A stretch of 64,000 nucleotides of DNA from Bacillus sp. 03113 (lineage in GTDB: Bacteria > Bacillota > Bacilli > Bacillales > Cytobacillaceae): positions 248,001 through 312,000 of the forward strand of contig NZ_VATK01000001.1 of the NCBI RefSeq assembly GCF_006546985.1. Reading direction: 5' to 3'. Position numbers and translations under genes: made by a program. Each line of letters opens with the position of its first letter. Position 1 is the first letter of the stretch. The notes under the pieces are model-generated. The model was not told the origin of the DNA. It did no database searches and saw nothing but the letters and a program-made list of their open reading frames with translations. Of the stretch, positions 1 to 8,738 are shown in pieces.

Positions 1-1179
1 CCAGGGCTGACGGCCAATTTCAGTCATAATCCAACCAGAGGTATTTGCAATAAAAGGAAGTGAAATAGCGAAAAGCATAAAGCGGAAATACCATTTTCTC
101 GCTTTTTCTAATTTTTTTCTAAAAGCAAGATAAGCGCCGTATAAACTTAATAAAATCATAAGAGATCCAGCTGCCACCATAATACGGAAGCTCCAGAAGG
201 TCGTACGTACAGGTGGAATATAATTTGCCTCACCGTATTTTTCTGTGTATTCAGCTTGCAGCTCCTGCATTCCTTTTACAGAGCCAGAAAACTTGCTGTA
301 GGATAGAAAGCTTAGAAGATAGGGGATTTGAATTTCTGCTTTATTTTCCTGGTTTTCTGAATCAATGGAAGCTGTTACAGTCCAAGGAGCTGGGTCAGGA
401 CTTGTTTTCCATAGTGCTTCACTAGCTGCCATTTTCATCGGCTGCGTTTCAACCAAATATTGTGCTTGGCTATGTCCAAACACAGCTGTTAAAAAGGATG
501 AGATTAAGGCTACAACAATCGCAATGTTAAAGGATTTCTTAAAAAAGGAAACGTCCTGCTTTTTCATAAGCTTCCAAGCACTAATTCCTGTAACGAGAAA
601 AGCTCCTGTTGCTAATGCGCCTAGTACAGTATGGGGAAACTCCACCAGTACCTGTCCGTTTGTGATAAGTGCAAAGAAATCATTCATTTCGGCACGGCCG
701 TTATTGATTGCGATACCCACTGGATGCTGCATAAAGGAGTTTGCAACTAAAATCCAAAAGGCAGATATTGTTGTACCGAGAGCGACAAGCCAAATGCAGA
801 CTAAGTGAACTTTTTTCGATAATCTCTCCCAGCCGAATATCCATAAGCCAATAAAGGTGGATTCCATGAAGAAGGCCAATAGTGCTTCAACTGCCAATGG
901 AGCACCGAAAACATCTCCGACAAACCGAGAATAATTAGACCAGTTCATGCCAAACTGGAATTCCTGCAAAATCCCTGTTACGACTCCAACAGCAAAGTTG
1001 ATAAGAAAAAACTTTCCCCAAAACTTAGCCATTTTTTTATACTCTTCGTTCCCTTTTACCACATACATCGTTTCCATTAAGGCAATTAAAAATACAAGTC
1101 CAATCGAAATAGGTACAAAAATAAAGTGAAAAATCGTGGTGGAAGCGAATTGAAGCCGGGATAAAAATACCATATCCAT
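1..1179 (-). CDS. cydA: cytochrome bd ubiquinol oxidase subunit I (3' end cut by window edge)
   Basis: Reading the minus strand from the ATG at 1179 gives 393 codons that run off the window. The N-terminus reads MDMVFLSRLQFASTTIFHF, the CydA start with the first haem-ligand histidine, and the last visible residues are GRQPW, a conserved CydA motif. The protein is a multi-pass membrane subunit of the high-affinity quinol oxidase that reduces oxygen to water at low oxygen. About 75 residues are missing against the usual length of about 465. GAGG lies about 10 bases before the ATG. The cydB partner would lie beyond the left edge. The long leader (about 380 bp to the mtlD terminator) contains a Rex-like palindrome. 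Identity is secure. Confidence 0.95.
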   Translation of the reverse strand, partial: MDMVFLSRLQFASTTIFHFIFVPISIGLVFLIALMETMYVVKGNEEYKKMAKFWGKFFLINFAVGVVTGILQEFQFGMNWSNYSRFVGDVFGAPLAVEALLAFFMESTFIGLWIFGWERLSKKVHLVCIWLVALGTTISAFWILVANSFMQHPVGIAINNGRAEMNDFFALITNGQVLVEFPHTVLGALATGAFLVTGISAWKLMKKQDVSFFKKSFNIAIVVALISSFLTAVFGHSQAQYLVETQPMKMAASEALWKTSPDPAPWTVTASIDSENQENKAEIQIPYLLSFLSYSKFSGSVKGMQELQAEYTEKYGEANYIPPVRTTFWSFRIMVAAGSLMILLSLYGAYLAFRKKLEKARKWYFRFMLFAISLPFIANTSGWIMTEIGRQPW

Positions 1180-1227
1180 CTTGTTTATTCCTCGCTTTCT
1201 TTTTTTTCATTCAACCGTAGAAGGCCT

Positions 1228-1256
1228 GTGACAAAATGTGAGTTAAAGTGACAAAA
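1228..1256. repeat. direct repeat GTGACAAAA, two copies 20 bp apart, in cydA leader
   Basis: GTGACAAAA occurs at 1228-1236 and again at 1248-1256, a spacing of 20 bp (two helical turns), about 50-75 bp upstream of the cydA start. It could be a binding site in the untranslated leader or chance in AT-rich DNA. The rest of the 1180-1497 stretch holds only the Rex-like site and no believable gene. Confidence 0.3.
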
Positions 1257-1398
1257 GTCGTTGATAGCAGATCAAACATTTTATGAAGAATAAATATTAT
1301 GTTATCGCTTGTAGGGCGTCTCCCCTTTGTTTGTTTATGTCTTTTATCATAATGAAAAAAAGTAAAAAATAGGTGAAAAATGGGAAAAGTTAATAAAA

Positions 1399-1414
1399 TG
1401 TTCATAATTTCACA
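1399..1414 (-). promoter_or_regulatory. candidate Rex (redox repressor) site upstream of cydA
   Basis: The minus strand reads TGTGAAATTATGAACA, which matches 10 of the 12 fixed positions of the Rex operator TGTGAA-N4-TTCACA. Rex represses cyd genes in Bacillus when NADH is low, so position and target fit. The right half-site is degenerate (TGAACA for TTCACA). Confidence 0.45.
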
Positions 1415-1497
1415 CTTATATGCCACATGGATATTGAACAGTATTGCATCCCTTTCAAACATATTGTATAAAGGAGATTTACGGATTTAATCAAAAA

Positions 1498-1533
1498 AAG
1501 AACCAGCTCAATCGAGGGAATGAGCTGGTTCTT
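1498..1533 (-). terminator. rho-independent terminator of mtlD
   Basis: The arms AACCAGCTCA and TGAGCTGGTT (1501-1510, 1521-1530), extended by AAG/CTT, form a 13-bp stem. On the minus strand it is followed by a run of seven T. It sits 28 bp past the mtlD stop. Confidence 0.9.
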
Positions 1534-1560
1534 ACTATTTTATGCACTTACTGGTCGTAA

Positions 1561-2793
1561 TTAAGCTTCTTTTACGAGTCGATATTTTTGCTTAAATTCT
1601 TTATATTTATTGGCGACTTTGTGATGGACAGGATGGGAGCTTGGAATGCCTAAATATTTTGTGATGACCTGATTGATTCCGTTTTTTCGTATAGCTTGCT
1701 TCAATTTAACGGCTTCTGGGTCTTTGTCGTAATCAAATAATAGTGCGGCAGCCATTGCTTTTGTAAGATTGGATACATCCATGCCAAGATCATACGTCTG
1801 CAGAGCTGGGCGAACTAAGCGGTCACTAATCGAAAGCTTGCGAATCGGGGAGCGTCCAACACGAATGATCTTATCAGTCAAATCAGGGTTCGTGAAGCGA
1901 TTAAGGATCTTATGAATATATTTTTCATGCTTTTCTTCATCTAGACTGTATTTTTCGGTTAACATATTTCCTGTTTCCTGCATGACCTTTTTAATTTCTA
2001 ATTTTAATTTTGGATCAGCCATCACTTCTTGGATTGTAGAATATCCTTCTAGATAACCATAATAAGCTGCACAGCAATGGCCGGTATTGACAGTGAATAG
2101 TTTTCGTTCAATAAAGGCTTCGAGGGAATCTACTAATTTGACATCCTTTATGTCTGGCAATCCTCCAAGCATCGCAGAACGGTCAATTACCCATTCGAAG
2201 TAAGGCTCAACGGTTACTTCAAGTGGATCTTCGTGGTGCTGTGCGGGTACGATTCGATCGACAGCTGCATTCGGAAACGCTACATAGCGATCTACTTTTT
2301 CATGTAGGTCTTCTGGGATATGCTCATAAACCCATTTCTTTAGCTTAGAACTAGCCCCAATTGCATTTTCACAGGCAATAATATGAAGGGGGTGAGTATT
2401 AGTCTGCAATCTAAGCTCGATTCCTTTTGCAATTTTCTCTGCGATGTTTTGTAAATTTGATACACCTACAGCAGTGGTGATCAGATCAGTTTCAACAATG
2501 CGTTTAGCTACGGAACCTTTATCCTGTGAAGAAATGCATGTGACGTTTTTAACCAATATTTCGTCGTTTGTTTGGTTGGCGATATAGACGGAGTATTCTT
2601 TTCTTTGCTTGAGAAGTGAGATTTTCTTTTTGTTACGTGTAACAAAGCAAACATCATATCCTGACTCTGATAAAAGTAATCCAATAAAACCTCTACCAAT
2701 ATTTCCTGCTCCAAAATGTACAGCATGTGGCCTTTTTTTGTGAGTTAACTCACGTATATTTAAATCACTACTTTCATTGTGCGGCCTATTCAT
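1561..2793 (-). CDS. mtlD: mannitol-1-phosphate 5-dehydrogenase
   Basis: A protein of 410 aa that interconverts mannitol 1-phosphate and fructose 6-phosphate with NAD(H). The Rossmann motif HFGAGNIGRGF is at residues 26-36, and KLFTVNTGHC marks the conserved catalytic region. The family is usually about 370-385 aa and begins almost at the Rossmann strand, so the 24 residues before it (MNRPHNESSD...) form an unusual N-terminal extension. AAGGAG about 10 bases before this ATG supports that start. No mannitol PTS gene (mtlA, mtlF, mtlR) is adjacent. The gene upstream on the same strand is a HAD phosphatase, so the pair could make mannitol rather than consume it. Followed by its own terminator. 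Confidence 0.92.
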   Translation of the reverse strand: MNRPHNESSDLNIRELTHKKRPHAVHFGAGNIGRGFIGLLLSESGYDVCFVTRNKKKISLLKQRKEYSVYIANQTNDEILVKNVTCISSQDKGSVAKRIVETDLITTAVGVSNLQNIAEKIAKGIELRLQTNTHPLHIIACENAIGASSKLKKWVYEHIPEDLHEKVDRYVAFPNAAVDRIVPAQHHEDPLEVTVEPYFEWVIDRSAMLGGLPDIKDVKLVDSLEAFIERKLFTVNTGHCCAAYYGYLEGYSTIQEVMADPKLKLEIKKVMQETGNMLTEKYSLDEEKHEKYIHKILNRFTNPDLTDKIIRVGRSPIRKLSISDRLVRPALQTYDLGMDVSNLTKAMAAALLFDYDKDPEAVKLKQAIRKNGINQVITKYLGIPSSHPVHHKVANKYKEFKQKYRLVKEA

Positions 2794-2852
2794 AGGCTAT
2801 CACTCCTTTTTGTGATTGTTTGAAAATTCTGATATATACAGATATGCAGTGA

Positions 2853-2875
2853 CCTTGCCGAAGGAATCGGCAAGG
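2853..2875. repeat. intergenic stem-loop between HAD phosphatase and mtlD
   Basis: CCTTGCCGA and TCGGCAAGG form a perfect 9-bp stem with a 5-base loop. No T-run follows on the minus strand, so it is a poor terminator. It may shape processing or attenuate read-through between two co-directional genes. Confidence 0.5.
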
Positions 2876-2905
2876 AAACTCACATTTATGTGGAAAACTT
2901 ACAAT

Positions 2906-3577
2906 CTATGATCCTATTTTCTGTAATAAGCTTTCAATTAAGTCATTTAATTTGTGGTCTTCTAATGAATTAATCGTATGATGGCCTGTGCCAAATGGCA
3001 GTTGCTTCGTAATGGTGTTTTTAATTACGACAGTATGAATACCGGCAGCAACAGCAGCACGTGAGCCATTCGGTGAATCCTCGATGGCAATTGCCTCGTT
3101 TGCTTCAACGCCTAAATGCTCTAAAGCTTGCAAATAAAGGGTAGGATCTGGTTTTACATTTTCAACATGATCTGCTGTTCGGTAGCAGTCGAAATATTCT
3201 TCAATACCTAGCTGATTTACATATTTTTCAACCCAATCCATATGGGAGCTTGTTGCTAAACCAATTTTAAATCCTGCAGCCTTCGCTTCCTTCAAATAAT
3301 TGAGAACCCCGGGTCTAATAGACTCTTGTTCCATTAATTCAGTATGTCTTGCTTGGATTGCCTTTCTGAATTCATCAAGGTCGATCGGAATATTGTGATG
3401 TGTACTTAAATAAGTGTAAGGATTGAAGGAGTGGAGGCTAGTGCCGAGGCATTCCGAATATTTTTCAAGTGTTAATTCAACGCCATGTTCCTTATAGGCA
3501 TCTCGAAAAGCAACATACCATGCCGTCTCTGTGTCAATAATGGTACCGTCAAAATCAAAAATAATCGCTTTAATCAT
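2906..3577 (-). CDS. HAD-superfamily phosphatase (subfamily IA, YhcW / beta-phosphoglucomutase-like)
   Basis: 223 aa from the ATG at 3577, placed so that motif I (FDFDGTIIDTE) starts at residue 7; a GGGAG lies about 13 bases upstream. An in-frame ATG further upstream would add 38 residues not seen in the family. Motif II is ATSSH, the motif III lysine is in VKPDPTLY, and motif IV is AIEDSPNG. A helical cap lies between motifs I and II, as in subfamily IA. These enzymes dephosphorylate small sugar phosphates. Its place just upstream of mtlD on the same strand suggests mannitol 1-phosphate as a possible substrate; that is inference. The family fits the length of B. subtilis YhcW (about 220 aa). 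Confidence 0.85.
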   Translation of the reverse strand: MIKAIIFDFDGTIIDTETAWYVAFRDAYKEHGVELTLEKYSECLGTSLHSFNPYTYLSTHHNIPIDLDEFRKAIQARHTELMEQESIRPGVLNYLKEAKAAGFKIGLATSSHMDWVEKYVNQLGIEEYFDCYRTADHVENVKPDPTLYLQALEHLGVEANEAIAIEDSPNGSRAAVAAGIHTVVIKNTITKQLPFGTGHHTINSLEDHKLNDLIESLLQKIGS

Positions 3578-3962
3578 GTAAATTTCATTTCTCCCTTCAG
3601 ATAGAATATTTGTCATGCTATATGACAGAGTTAAATAAAATTTTGCTTGAAATTCAGTAAAAAATGTGAATCTCATATATAACCGTAACATTTAGTGACG
3701 AAGTGTTCAAGGAAGATACAAGAAAATGGGCTGGATATGTAATAAAATGTAACAATGCAAACCATCTGTATAATAGTAATGGAATCGCTGTCATAAAAAA
3801 ATTTAAAAAATTTTATTTTCAGTTAAATGAAAGCGAATTCAAAAAAGAATGAAGTTGAAACAACAATGAAAAAATTCATCTTAAAACAAAGCCAAAAACT
3901 GTAAAGGGGTTTGAAAAATCGGAGAGATCTTTCCATAAATAGGATGATTCCATCTTTACAAC

Positions 3963-3980
3963 GTAACAGTGTTATGTTAC
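3963..3980 (+). promoter_or_regulatory. palindrome GTAACA-N6-TGTTAC upstream of yhbD, likely operator
   Basis: A perfect inverted repeat with 6-bp arms, 28 bp before the yhbD start. It lies directly after TTTACA (3955-3960), which could be a -35 box, with TACATT at 3978-3983 as a weak -10. MerR-family proteins bind palindromes in the promoter spacer, and YhbD has a MerR-like N-terminus, so autoregulation is plausible. The remaining gap from 3578 holds a TATAAT at 3769-3774 with no good -35 and otherwise only AT-rich sequence. Confidence 0.45.
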
Positions 3981-4007
3981 ATTGATGGAAATGAAAGGAG
4001 AGATTGA

Positions 4008-4631
4008 ATGAGTGGTGAGCTTATATCAAAAAAAGATTTATTGGATCTTACTGGGATTTCTTATGGCCAATTATATAGATGGAAGAGGAAAAACTTAATT
4101 CCTGAGGAGTGGTTTATTCGTAAATCTACTTTTACTGGTCAGGAGACGTTTTTTCCAAAAGAAAAAATATTCGATAGAATTGAAAAAATTCAAGCAATGA
4201 AAGAAAATCTGTCGCTTGATGAATTAGCTGGCATGTTCTCCCCGAGTGTTTCAGAGCTTCAATTAAGTCAGAAAGAATTAATAGAACGAAACATTGTTTC
4301 GGAAACTGCTCTGGATTTTTTTCTAGAGAATTTCCCGCAAACTGAAGAATTATCCTTTGAAAAAATTCTACATGTATATATATTAGAAAAGCTTTTACAG
4401 TCTGGTGATATCAACCTTTCGGAAGGAAAATTACTTTTACAAGTACTAATGGATTACTACCAGCAAGTAAAGCAAAAAAACAGCATGGTCTTATTTATTC
4501 GAAAATTAGGTGTTTCTTCATGCCTGCTCGTTTCAAATACAGATGGCTTATTTTTTGATCATGGTACAAAAGTTGTTGTAAAAATGTCCATTATGGATTG
4601 TATGGAGGAATTAAAAACGAAATTACTGTAG
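4008..4631 (+). CDS. yhbD: YhbD family protein with MerR-like DNA-binding N-terminus
   Basis: 207 aa. Residues about 6-75 form a MerR-type winged helix (ISKKDLLDLTGISYGQLYRW, then a wing with FFPKEKI). The C-terminal 130 residues are the DUF4004-like part with no known activity. AAAGGAGAG precedes the ATG by a good distance. It is the first gene of yhbD-bacE-bacF, an order shared with B. subtilis yhbD-yhbE-yhbF. It may control the bactofilin genes through the palindrome upstream; this is inferred from position only. Confidence 0.85.
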   Translation: MSGELISKKDLLDLTGISYGQLYRWKRKNLIPEEWFIRKSTFTGQETFFPKEKIFDRIEKIQAMKENLSLDELAGMFSPSVSELQLSQKELIERNIVSETALDFFLENFPQTEELSFEKILHVYILEKLLQSGDINLSEGKLLLQVLMDYYQQVKQKNSMVLFIRKLGVSSCLLVSNTDGLFFDHGTKVVVKMSIMDCMEELKTKLL

Positions 4632-4648
4632 TGGGGGCGTGAGTTATC

Positions 4649-5362
4649 ATGGATCAAATGAAAAATTTAATGATTAACGGATTTGGTTCTTCCAATGGTG
4701 GTGAATTTTACCAAGTAACGATTAATGGAAAAGGCACCATTAACGGTGACTTGAAATGTCATGATTTTGGTTGTAATGGAACGGGCTTAGTGAATGGAGA
4801 TATAAAGGCAGACAAAGCAAAGATTAGTGGAAATGTCAAAGTGACAGGCAATGTCCATCACTCAGAGCTTATTGTTGAAGGCAGGGCATCAGTGACGGGA
4901 GATGCGAATACAACAAATTTAAGAATCTCTGGAAAAGCTTCTTTTGGTGGCAGCGTAATGGGAGAAGAAGTGAGGGTTCAAGGAAAAGTAGTAACAGGCG
5001 GTAATTTGGAGGCTGAAAACTTTTATGTAGAGGGACAGTTTACAGTTGGAGGATTACTAAATGCCGATCAAATTGAAATTGATCTTTATGGGGAGTCTAA
5101 AGCAAAGGAAATCGGTGGTCAGACAATTAAGGTGAAGCAAAAAGGAAATGGTTTTTTTGATTTGTTTAAAAGTGTTTTTCAAGCGAGGTTGGAGTCGGAG
5201 CTAATTGAAGGAGATTATATTGAAATAGTGAATACGAAAGCGAAAATCGTAAGAGGTAATCATGTCGTGATCGGGAAAAATTGCGAGATAGAATTAGTGG
5301 AGTATAAAGAAATTTTTAAGCAGGACAAAAATTCATCAGTAAAGAAGCATATTCAAATTTAA
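4649..5362 (+). CDS. bacE: bactofilin BacE (YhbE)
   Basis: 237 aa of repeating short beta-strand units rich in G, V and I (for example INGKGTINGDLKC, NVKVTGNVHHSELIVEG). This is the right-handed beta-helix of bactofilins, which polymerise into filaments without nucleotide. In B. subtilis BacE and BacF are needed for assembly of the flagellar basal body and for swimming. The gene is 17 bp after yhbD and 18 bp before bacF, so one operon. A GGGGGCGTGAG stretch serves as ribosome site. BacE and BacF here look like a tandem duplication with matching ends (both end in a VEYK... tail). Confidence 0.88.
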   Translation: MDQMKNLMINGFGSSNGGEFYQVTINGKGTINGDLKCHDFGCNGTGLVNGDIKADKAKISGNVKVTGNVHHSELIVEGRASVTGDANTTNLRISGKASFGGSVMGEEVRVQGKVVTGGNLEAENFYVEGQFTVGGLLNADQIEIDLYGESKAKEIGGQTIKVKQKGNGFFDLFKSVFQARLESELIEGDYIEIVNTKAKIVRGNHVVIGKNCEIELVEYKEIFKQDKNSSVKKHIQI

Positions 5363-5380
5363 CGAAAAAGAGGTGTGTGC

Positions 5381-6088
5381 ATGAGTGAAAATAATCATCT
5401 TACGATAAATGGTTCTGGAAGCTATGCAGGGGGCTCCTACAATAAAGTGATAATTAGAGGAGAAGGAACTATTACGGATCACGTTGAATGTAAAGTATGT
5501 AAAATATATGGAACTGGTGATATGCATAAAGATGTATCAGCTGATTTTTTAAGTGTATTTGGTGAAACGGAAATTGGAAAGAGTTTAAAAGCAGAGAAAA
5601 TAAGCATACTAGGTACGATCTTAATTGGCGGGAAGGCTTCTATTGGAAAAACAAAAGTGTTCGGTACAATCGATATCCATAATGGATTTACAGGAGAACA
5701 AGCTGACATTAAAGGGACTTTATCTGTCAATGGGGATGCGGAGCTAGAAACCCTTATGCTTAGTGGTGGCTTTGAAGTAGCTGGTTTATTAAGTGCAGAT
5801 ACGATAGATATTGGCCTTCGTTTTGGCACAAGTAAAGCACAAGAAATAGGTGGAGAACGCATAAAAGTCCGTAAAAAAAATCCGTTCTTTGCATCGAAAA
5901 GAATGGAAGGAAGTCTAGAAGCAAAAATCATTGAAGGTGACGATATTTATTTAGAAAATACACATGCAGATACGGTGAGAGGGAATCATGTTCAAATTGG
6001 AGCAGGCTGTGTGATAGGTTTAGTCGAATACAAAAATACGTATAAAGCCTCAGCGGATTCGGCGGTAAAAGAATTTCGAAAAGTGTAA
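5381..6088 (+). CDS. bacF: bactofilin BacF (YhbF)
   Basis: 235 aa from the ATG at 5381, preceded by AAGAGG at 8 bases; a GTG two codons earlier is less well placed. The same beta-helix pattern as BacE (LTINGSGSYAGGSYNKVIIRGEG...) and a parallel C-terminus with EYKNTYKASADSAV. Length equals B. subtilis YhbF. It is the paralogous partner of bacE in the same operon and probably co-polymerises with it in the cytoskeletal scaffold used for flagellar assembly. Confidence 0.88.
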   Translation: MSENNHLTINGSGSYAGGSYNKVIIRGEGTITDHVECKVCKIYGTGDMHKDVSADFLSVFGETEIGKSLKAEKISILGTILIGGKASIGKTKVFGTIDIHNGFTGEQADIKGTLSVNGDAELETLMLSGGFEVAGLLSADTIDIGLRFGTSKAQEIGGERIKVRKKNPFFASKRMEGSLEAKIIEGDDIYLENTHADTVRGNHVQIGAGCVIGLVEYKNTYKASADSAVKEFRKV

Positions 6089-6190
6089 TGAACGAAGTAG
6101 ATATTTTGGTGAAAAAATTTTTCGACTTGAAAAAGAAACGTATGTTCGGTAAACTATCATTAATAAATATCACCCAAAAGGAGTATAAAA

Positions 6191-7723
6191 ATGGAAGCGA
6201 ATCAAAAAAATCTGGGCTTTGTTGTTGCTGGATTAATGCTTGGGATCTTAATGGCTTCAATGGATAATACGATTGTCGTGACCGCAATGGGAACCATTAT
6301 TGGGGAATTAGAAGGACTCGAAAACTTTGTTTGGGTGGTTTCAGCCTATATGGTAGCAGAAATGGCAGGTATGCCTATCTTCGGCAAGCTATCCGACATG
6401 TATGGAAGAAAACGCTTTTTTATTTTCGGAATCATTGTATTTATGATCGGGTCTATTTTGTGTGGGACAGCAGATAGCATTATACAGCTAAGCATTTATC
6501 GTGCGATTCAAGGGATTGGAGGAGGAGCACTTGTCCCGATCGCCTTTACGATTGTGTTTGATATTTTTCCACCGGAAAAAAGAGGGAAAGTTGGAGGGCT
6601 GTTTGGTGCTGTTTTTGGTTTATCAAGCATTTTTGGACCATTATTAGGAGCGTATATAACAGACTATATTAGCTGGGAATGGGTGTTTTATATTAATCTC
6701 CCTTTAGGCATTTTGGCTTTTATTTTTATCGTTATGTTTTATAAGGAATCTAGAGTTCATAAAGAGCAAAAAATCGATTGGCTTGGAGCATCCTTGCTTG
6801 TTGGAGCGGTTGTTTGCTTGATGTTTGCCCTTGAGCTTGGCGGCCAAAAGTATGCTTGGAATTCATCAGTAATCATCGGTTTATTTACAGGATTTACTCT
6901 GTTGTTTCTGCTTTTTCTTTTTGCTGAAACTAAGGCAAAGGATCCAATTATTTCATTTCAAATGTTTAAAAACCGCTTATTTGCAGGGAGTACTATTGTT
7001 GCTTTTTTCTACGGAGCAGCTTTTATGTCAACAACGGTCTATATTCCTATCTTTGTTCAAGGTGTATATGGAGGGACGGCAACAAATTCAGGTTTAATCC
7101 TTCTTCCGATGATGCTCGGATCTGTTGTATCTGCTCAAATGGGTGGTTTTTTATCGACAAAAATGAGCTATCGAAATGTCATGATTTTATCAGGAATAAT
7201 CTTTATTACAGGCTTTTTGTTGTTAAGTACAATTACGCAAGATACAGCTAGAGGTTTGCTTACACTTTATATGATTATTGTTGGGCTTGGAGTTGGGTTT
7301 TCCTTTTCTGTCTTAAACATGGCAGCGATTCATCACTATGATTTTACGCAAAGAGGCTCGGCTACATCAACAAACAATTTTGTTCGTTCATTAGGGATGA
7401 CAATTGGTATTACGGTTTTTGGAATGATTCAAAAGAACGGATTAGCCAATCAGCTAGAGGAGGTATTTGCTGGAACAGAACAAATGCCGAAAAATGGAGC
7501 TATGGGAGATTCAAATGCTATTCTATCTGAATCAGCTCGTGCGTTAATCCCGCCTAATATATTAAATAAAATTACAACGGCATTATCAGAATCGATCGTT
7601 CAGACGTTTATGTGGGGGCTTGTACCCGCAGGGCTTGCGTTTCTATTTATCTTTTTAATGGGAAGAGAGCAGTTGAGAATACATTCTAGAAAAAAAGAGA
7701 AAGTTGAAGAGAAATTAGTTTAA
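6191..7723 (+). CDS. MFS drug exporter, DHA2 (14-TM) family
   Basis: 510 aa and about 14 hydrophobic segments. The loop 2-3 signature GKLSDMYGRKRFFIFG and the antiporter motif C region (GAVFGLSSIFGPLLGAYITD) are present, as is the early acidic residue in MASMDNTIV of TM1, typical of QacA/EmrB-type proton/drug antiporters. B. subtilis relatives include Bmr3 and MdtP; which is the true orthologue cannot be told here. AAAGGAG lies 7 bases before the ATG. It stands alone between bacF and a terminator. The substrate is unknown; no adjacent MarR or TetR regulator is seen. Confidence 0.88.
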   Translation: MEANQKNLGFVVAGLMLGILMASMDNTIVVTAMGTIIGELEGLENFVWVVSAYMVAEMAGMPIFGKLSDMYGRKRFFIFGIIVFMIGSILCGTADSIIQLSIYRAIQGIGGGALVPIAFTIVFDIFPPEKRGKVGGLFGAVFGLSSIFGPLLGAYITDYISWEWVFYINLPLGILAFIFIVMFYKESRVHKEQKIDWLGASLLVGAVVCLMFALELGGQKYAWNSSVIIGLFTGFTLLFLLFLFAETKAKDPIISFQMFKNRLFAGSTIVAFFYGAAFMSTTVYIPIFVQGVYGGTATNSGLILLPMMLGSVVSAQMGGFLSTKMSYRNVMILSGIIFITGFLLLSTITQDTARGLLTLYMIIVGLGVGFSFSVLNMAAIHHYDFTQRGSATSTNNFVRSLGMTIGITVFGMIQKNGLANQLEEVFAGTEQMPKNGAMGDSNAILSESARALIPPNILNKITTALSESIVQTFMWGLVPAGLAFLFIFLMGREQLRIHSRKKEKVEEKLV

Positions 7724-7800
7724 ATAAATAGTGAGAGCTTTGCTCGAACTTTTTGAAGAAAAGTAACATCAATTTAATTCATTCCAGAACCATTATAAAA

Positions 7801-7840
7801 GGAAAACATCGTTCAAATAAGAGCGGTGTTTTCCTTTTTT
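7801..7840 (+). terminator. terminator after MFS exporter (bidirectional with LysR gene)
   Basis: GGAAAACATCG and CGGTGTTTTCC (7824-7834) pair over 11 bp with one T-G wobble and are followed by six T. The LysR gene on the minus strand ends at 7842, so the stem probably serves both. Confidence 0.85.
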
Positions 7841-7841
7841 A

Positions 7842-8738
7842 TTAACTATGCTCCATCTCTTTTAACCTCTGGACAGTATTTAAGATTAGACGTTCAGCAG
7901 CCATACTTAACGGTGCACTTCGTTCTTTTGTTAATAAGCCAATAGGAGGAGAAATCTCCAAGTTTGAAATTGGAATTGCTTTTGTTCCGCTAAATGGTAC
8001 TGAATGGGCAGTCTTTGTGAAAATAGATACTCCGATACCCGATTTAACATAATATTTATGTGACATGCTGCTAGAGACTTCCATTCGTCTATAGTTGCTG
8101 CCTATTTCCTTTAATAGTGCTTGCTCAATTTTTATACGAATCGGGCAATTTTCAGGAGTGAAGATAAAGCGTTCATTTTTTAACTCTGATAGTTCAACTT
8201 GATTTCGATCTGCTAAAGGGTGGTTGTCAGGGACTAACAAATAGAATTTATCCATAAACAGAGGTTGGAAATATGTCTCTAGTGTAACTTCTGGGGCACC
8301 ACATACTGCAAAATCGATCTGATCGTGCAGGAGTTTTGTATTTAATGTGTTGGCATCAGCTACGATTACATCGGTTGTAACTTTTGGGTATAACGCTAAA
8401 AAGTCAGATAAAATCGTTGGGAAAACTAAGCTAGCTGTTGGTTCGGATACACCAACACGTATTAATCCTGCTTCTCCCTTTTTTAAATCTAAGATTGTAT
8501 GGTCTAAGAAAGAATACTCGGCTAGAAGTGTATTGGCCCGCTCATAAAAAACTCTTCCAGCTTCCGTCATTTTTAATGTTTTTCCTCTTTCAAGTAATTT
8601 GATGCCGAGATCAGATTCTAACTGCTTAATATGCATGGTTACAGTAGGCTGTGAGTAACTAAGCTCTTCAGCTGCTTTTTGAAAGCTTCCGAATTTGATA
8701 ATCGTATGAAATGTTTTGATTGTTCTTAACTCCAACAT
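7842..8738 (-). CDS. LysR-family regulator, likely YtlI-like activator of the sulfur island
   Basis: 298 aa from the ATG at 8738, chosen because GGAGGAGAG lies just before it; a longer in-frame start would add nine residues. Residues 1-60 are the LysR helix-turn-helix (LRTIKTFHTIIKFGSFQKAAEELSYSQPTVTMHIKQLE). The rest is a periplasmic-binding-like effector domain. It is divergent from the monooxygenase at 8974, the usual arrangement for a LysR activator. B. subtilis YtlI, also LysR type, activates the ytmI operon whose homologues lie downstream, so the same role is inferred. The 235-bp divergent region contains TATAAT at 8821 and AT-rich half-sites but no operator that can be named. Confidence 0.8.
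   Translation of the reverse strand: MLELRTIKTFHTIIKFGSFQKAAEELSYSQPTVTMHIKQLESDLGIKLLERGKTLKMTEAGRVFYERANTLLAEYSFLDHTILDLKKGEAGLIRVGVSEPTASLVFPTILSDFLALYPKVTTDVIVADANTLNTKLLHDQIDFAVCGAPEVTLETYFQPLFMDKFYLLVPDNHPLADRNQVELSELKNERFIFTPENCPIRIKIEQALLKEIGSNYRRMEVSSSMSHKYYVKSGIGVSIFTKTAHSVPFSGTKAIPISNLEISPPIGLLTKERSAPLSMAAERLILNTVQRLKEMEHS

Noticed and set aside
1211-1462. 83-codon minus-strand frame in the cydA leader
   Set aside because: Composition is that of AT-rich non-coding DNA, no family resemblance, and it overlaps the Rex-like site and the cydA promoter region.
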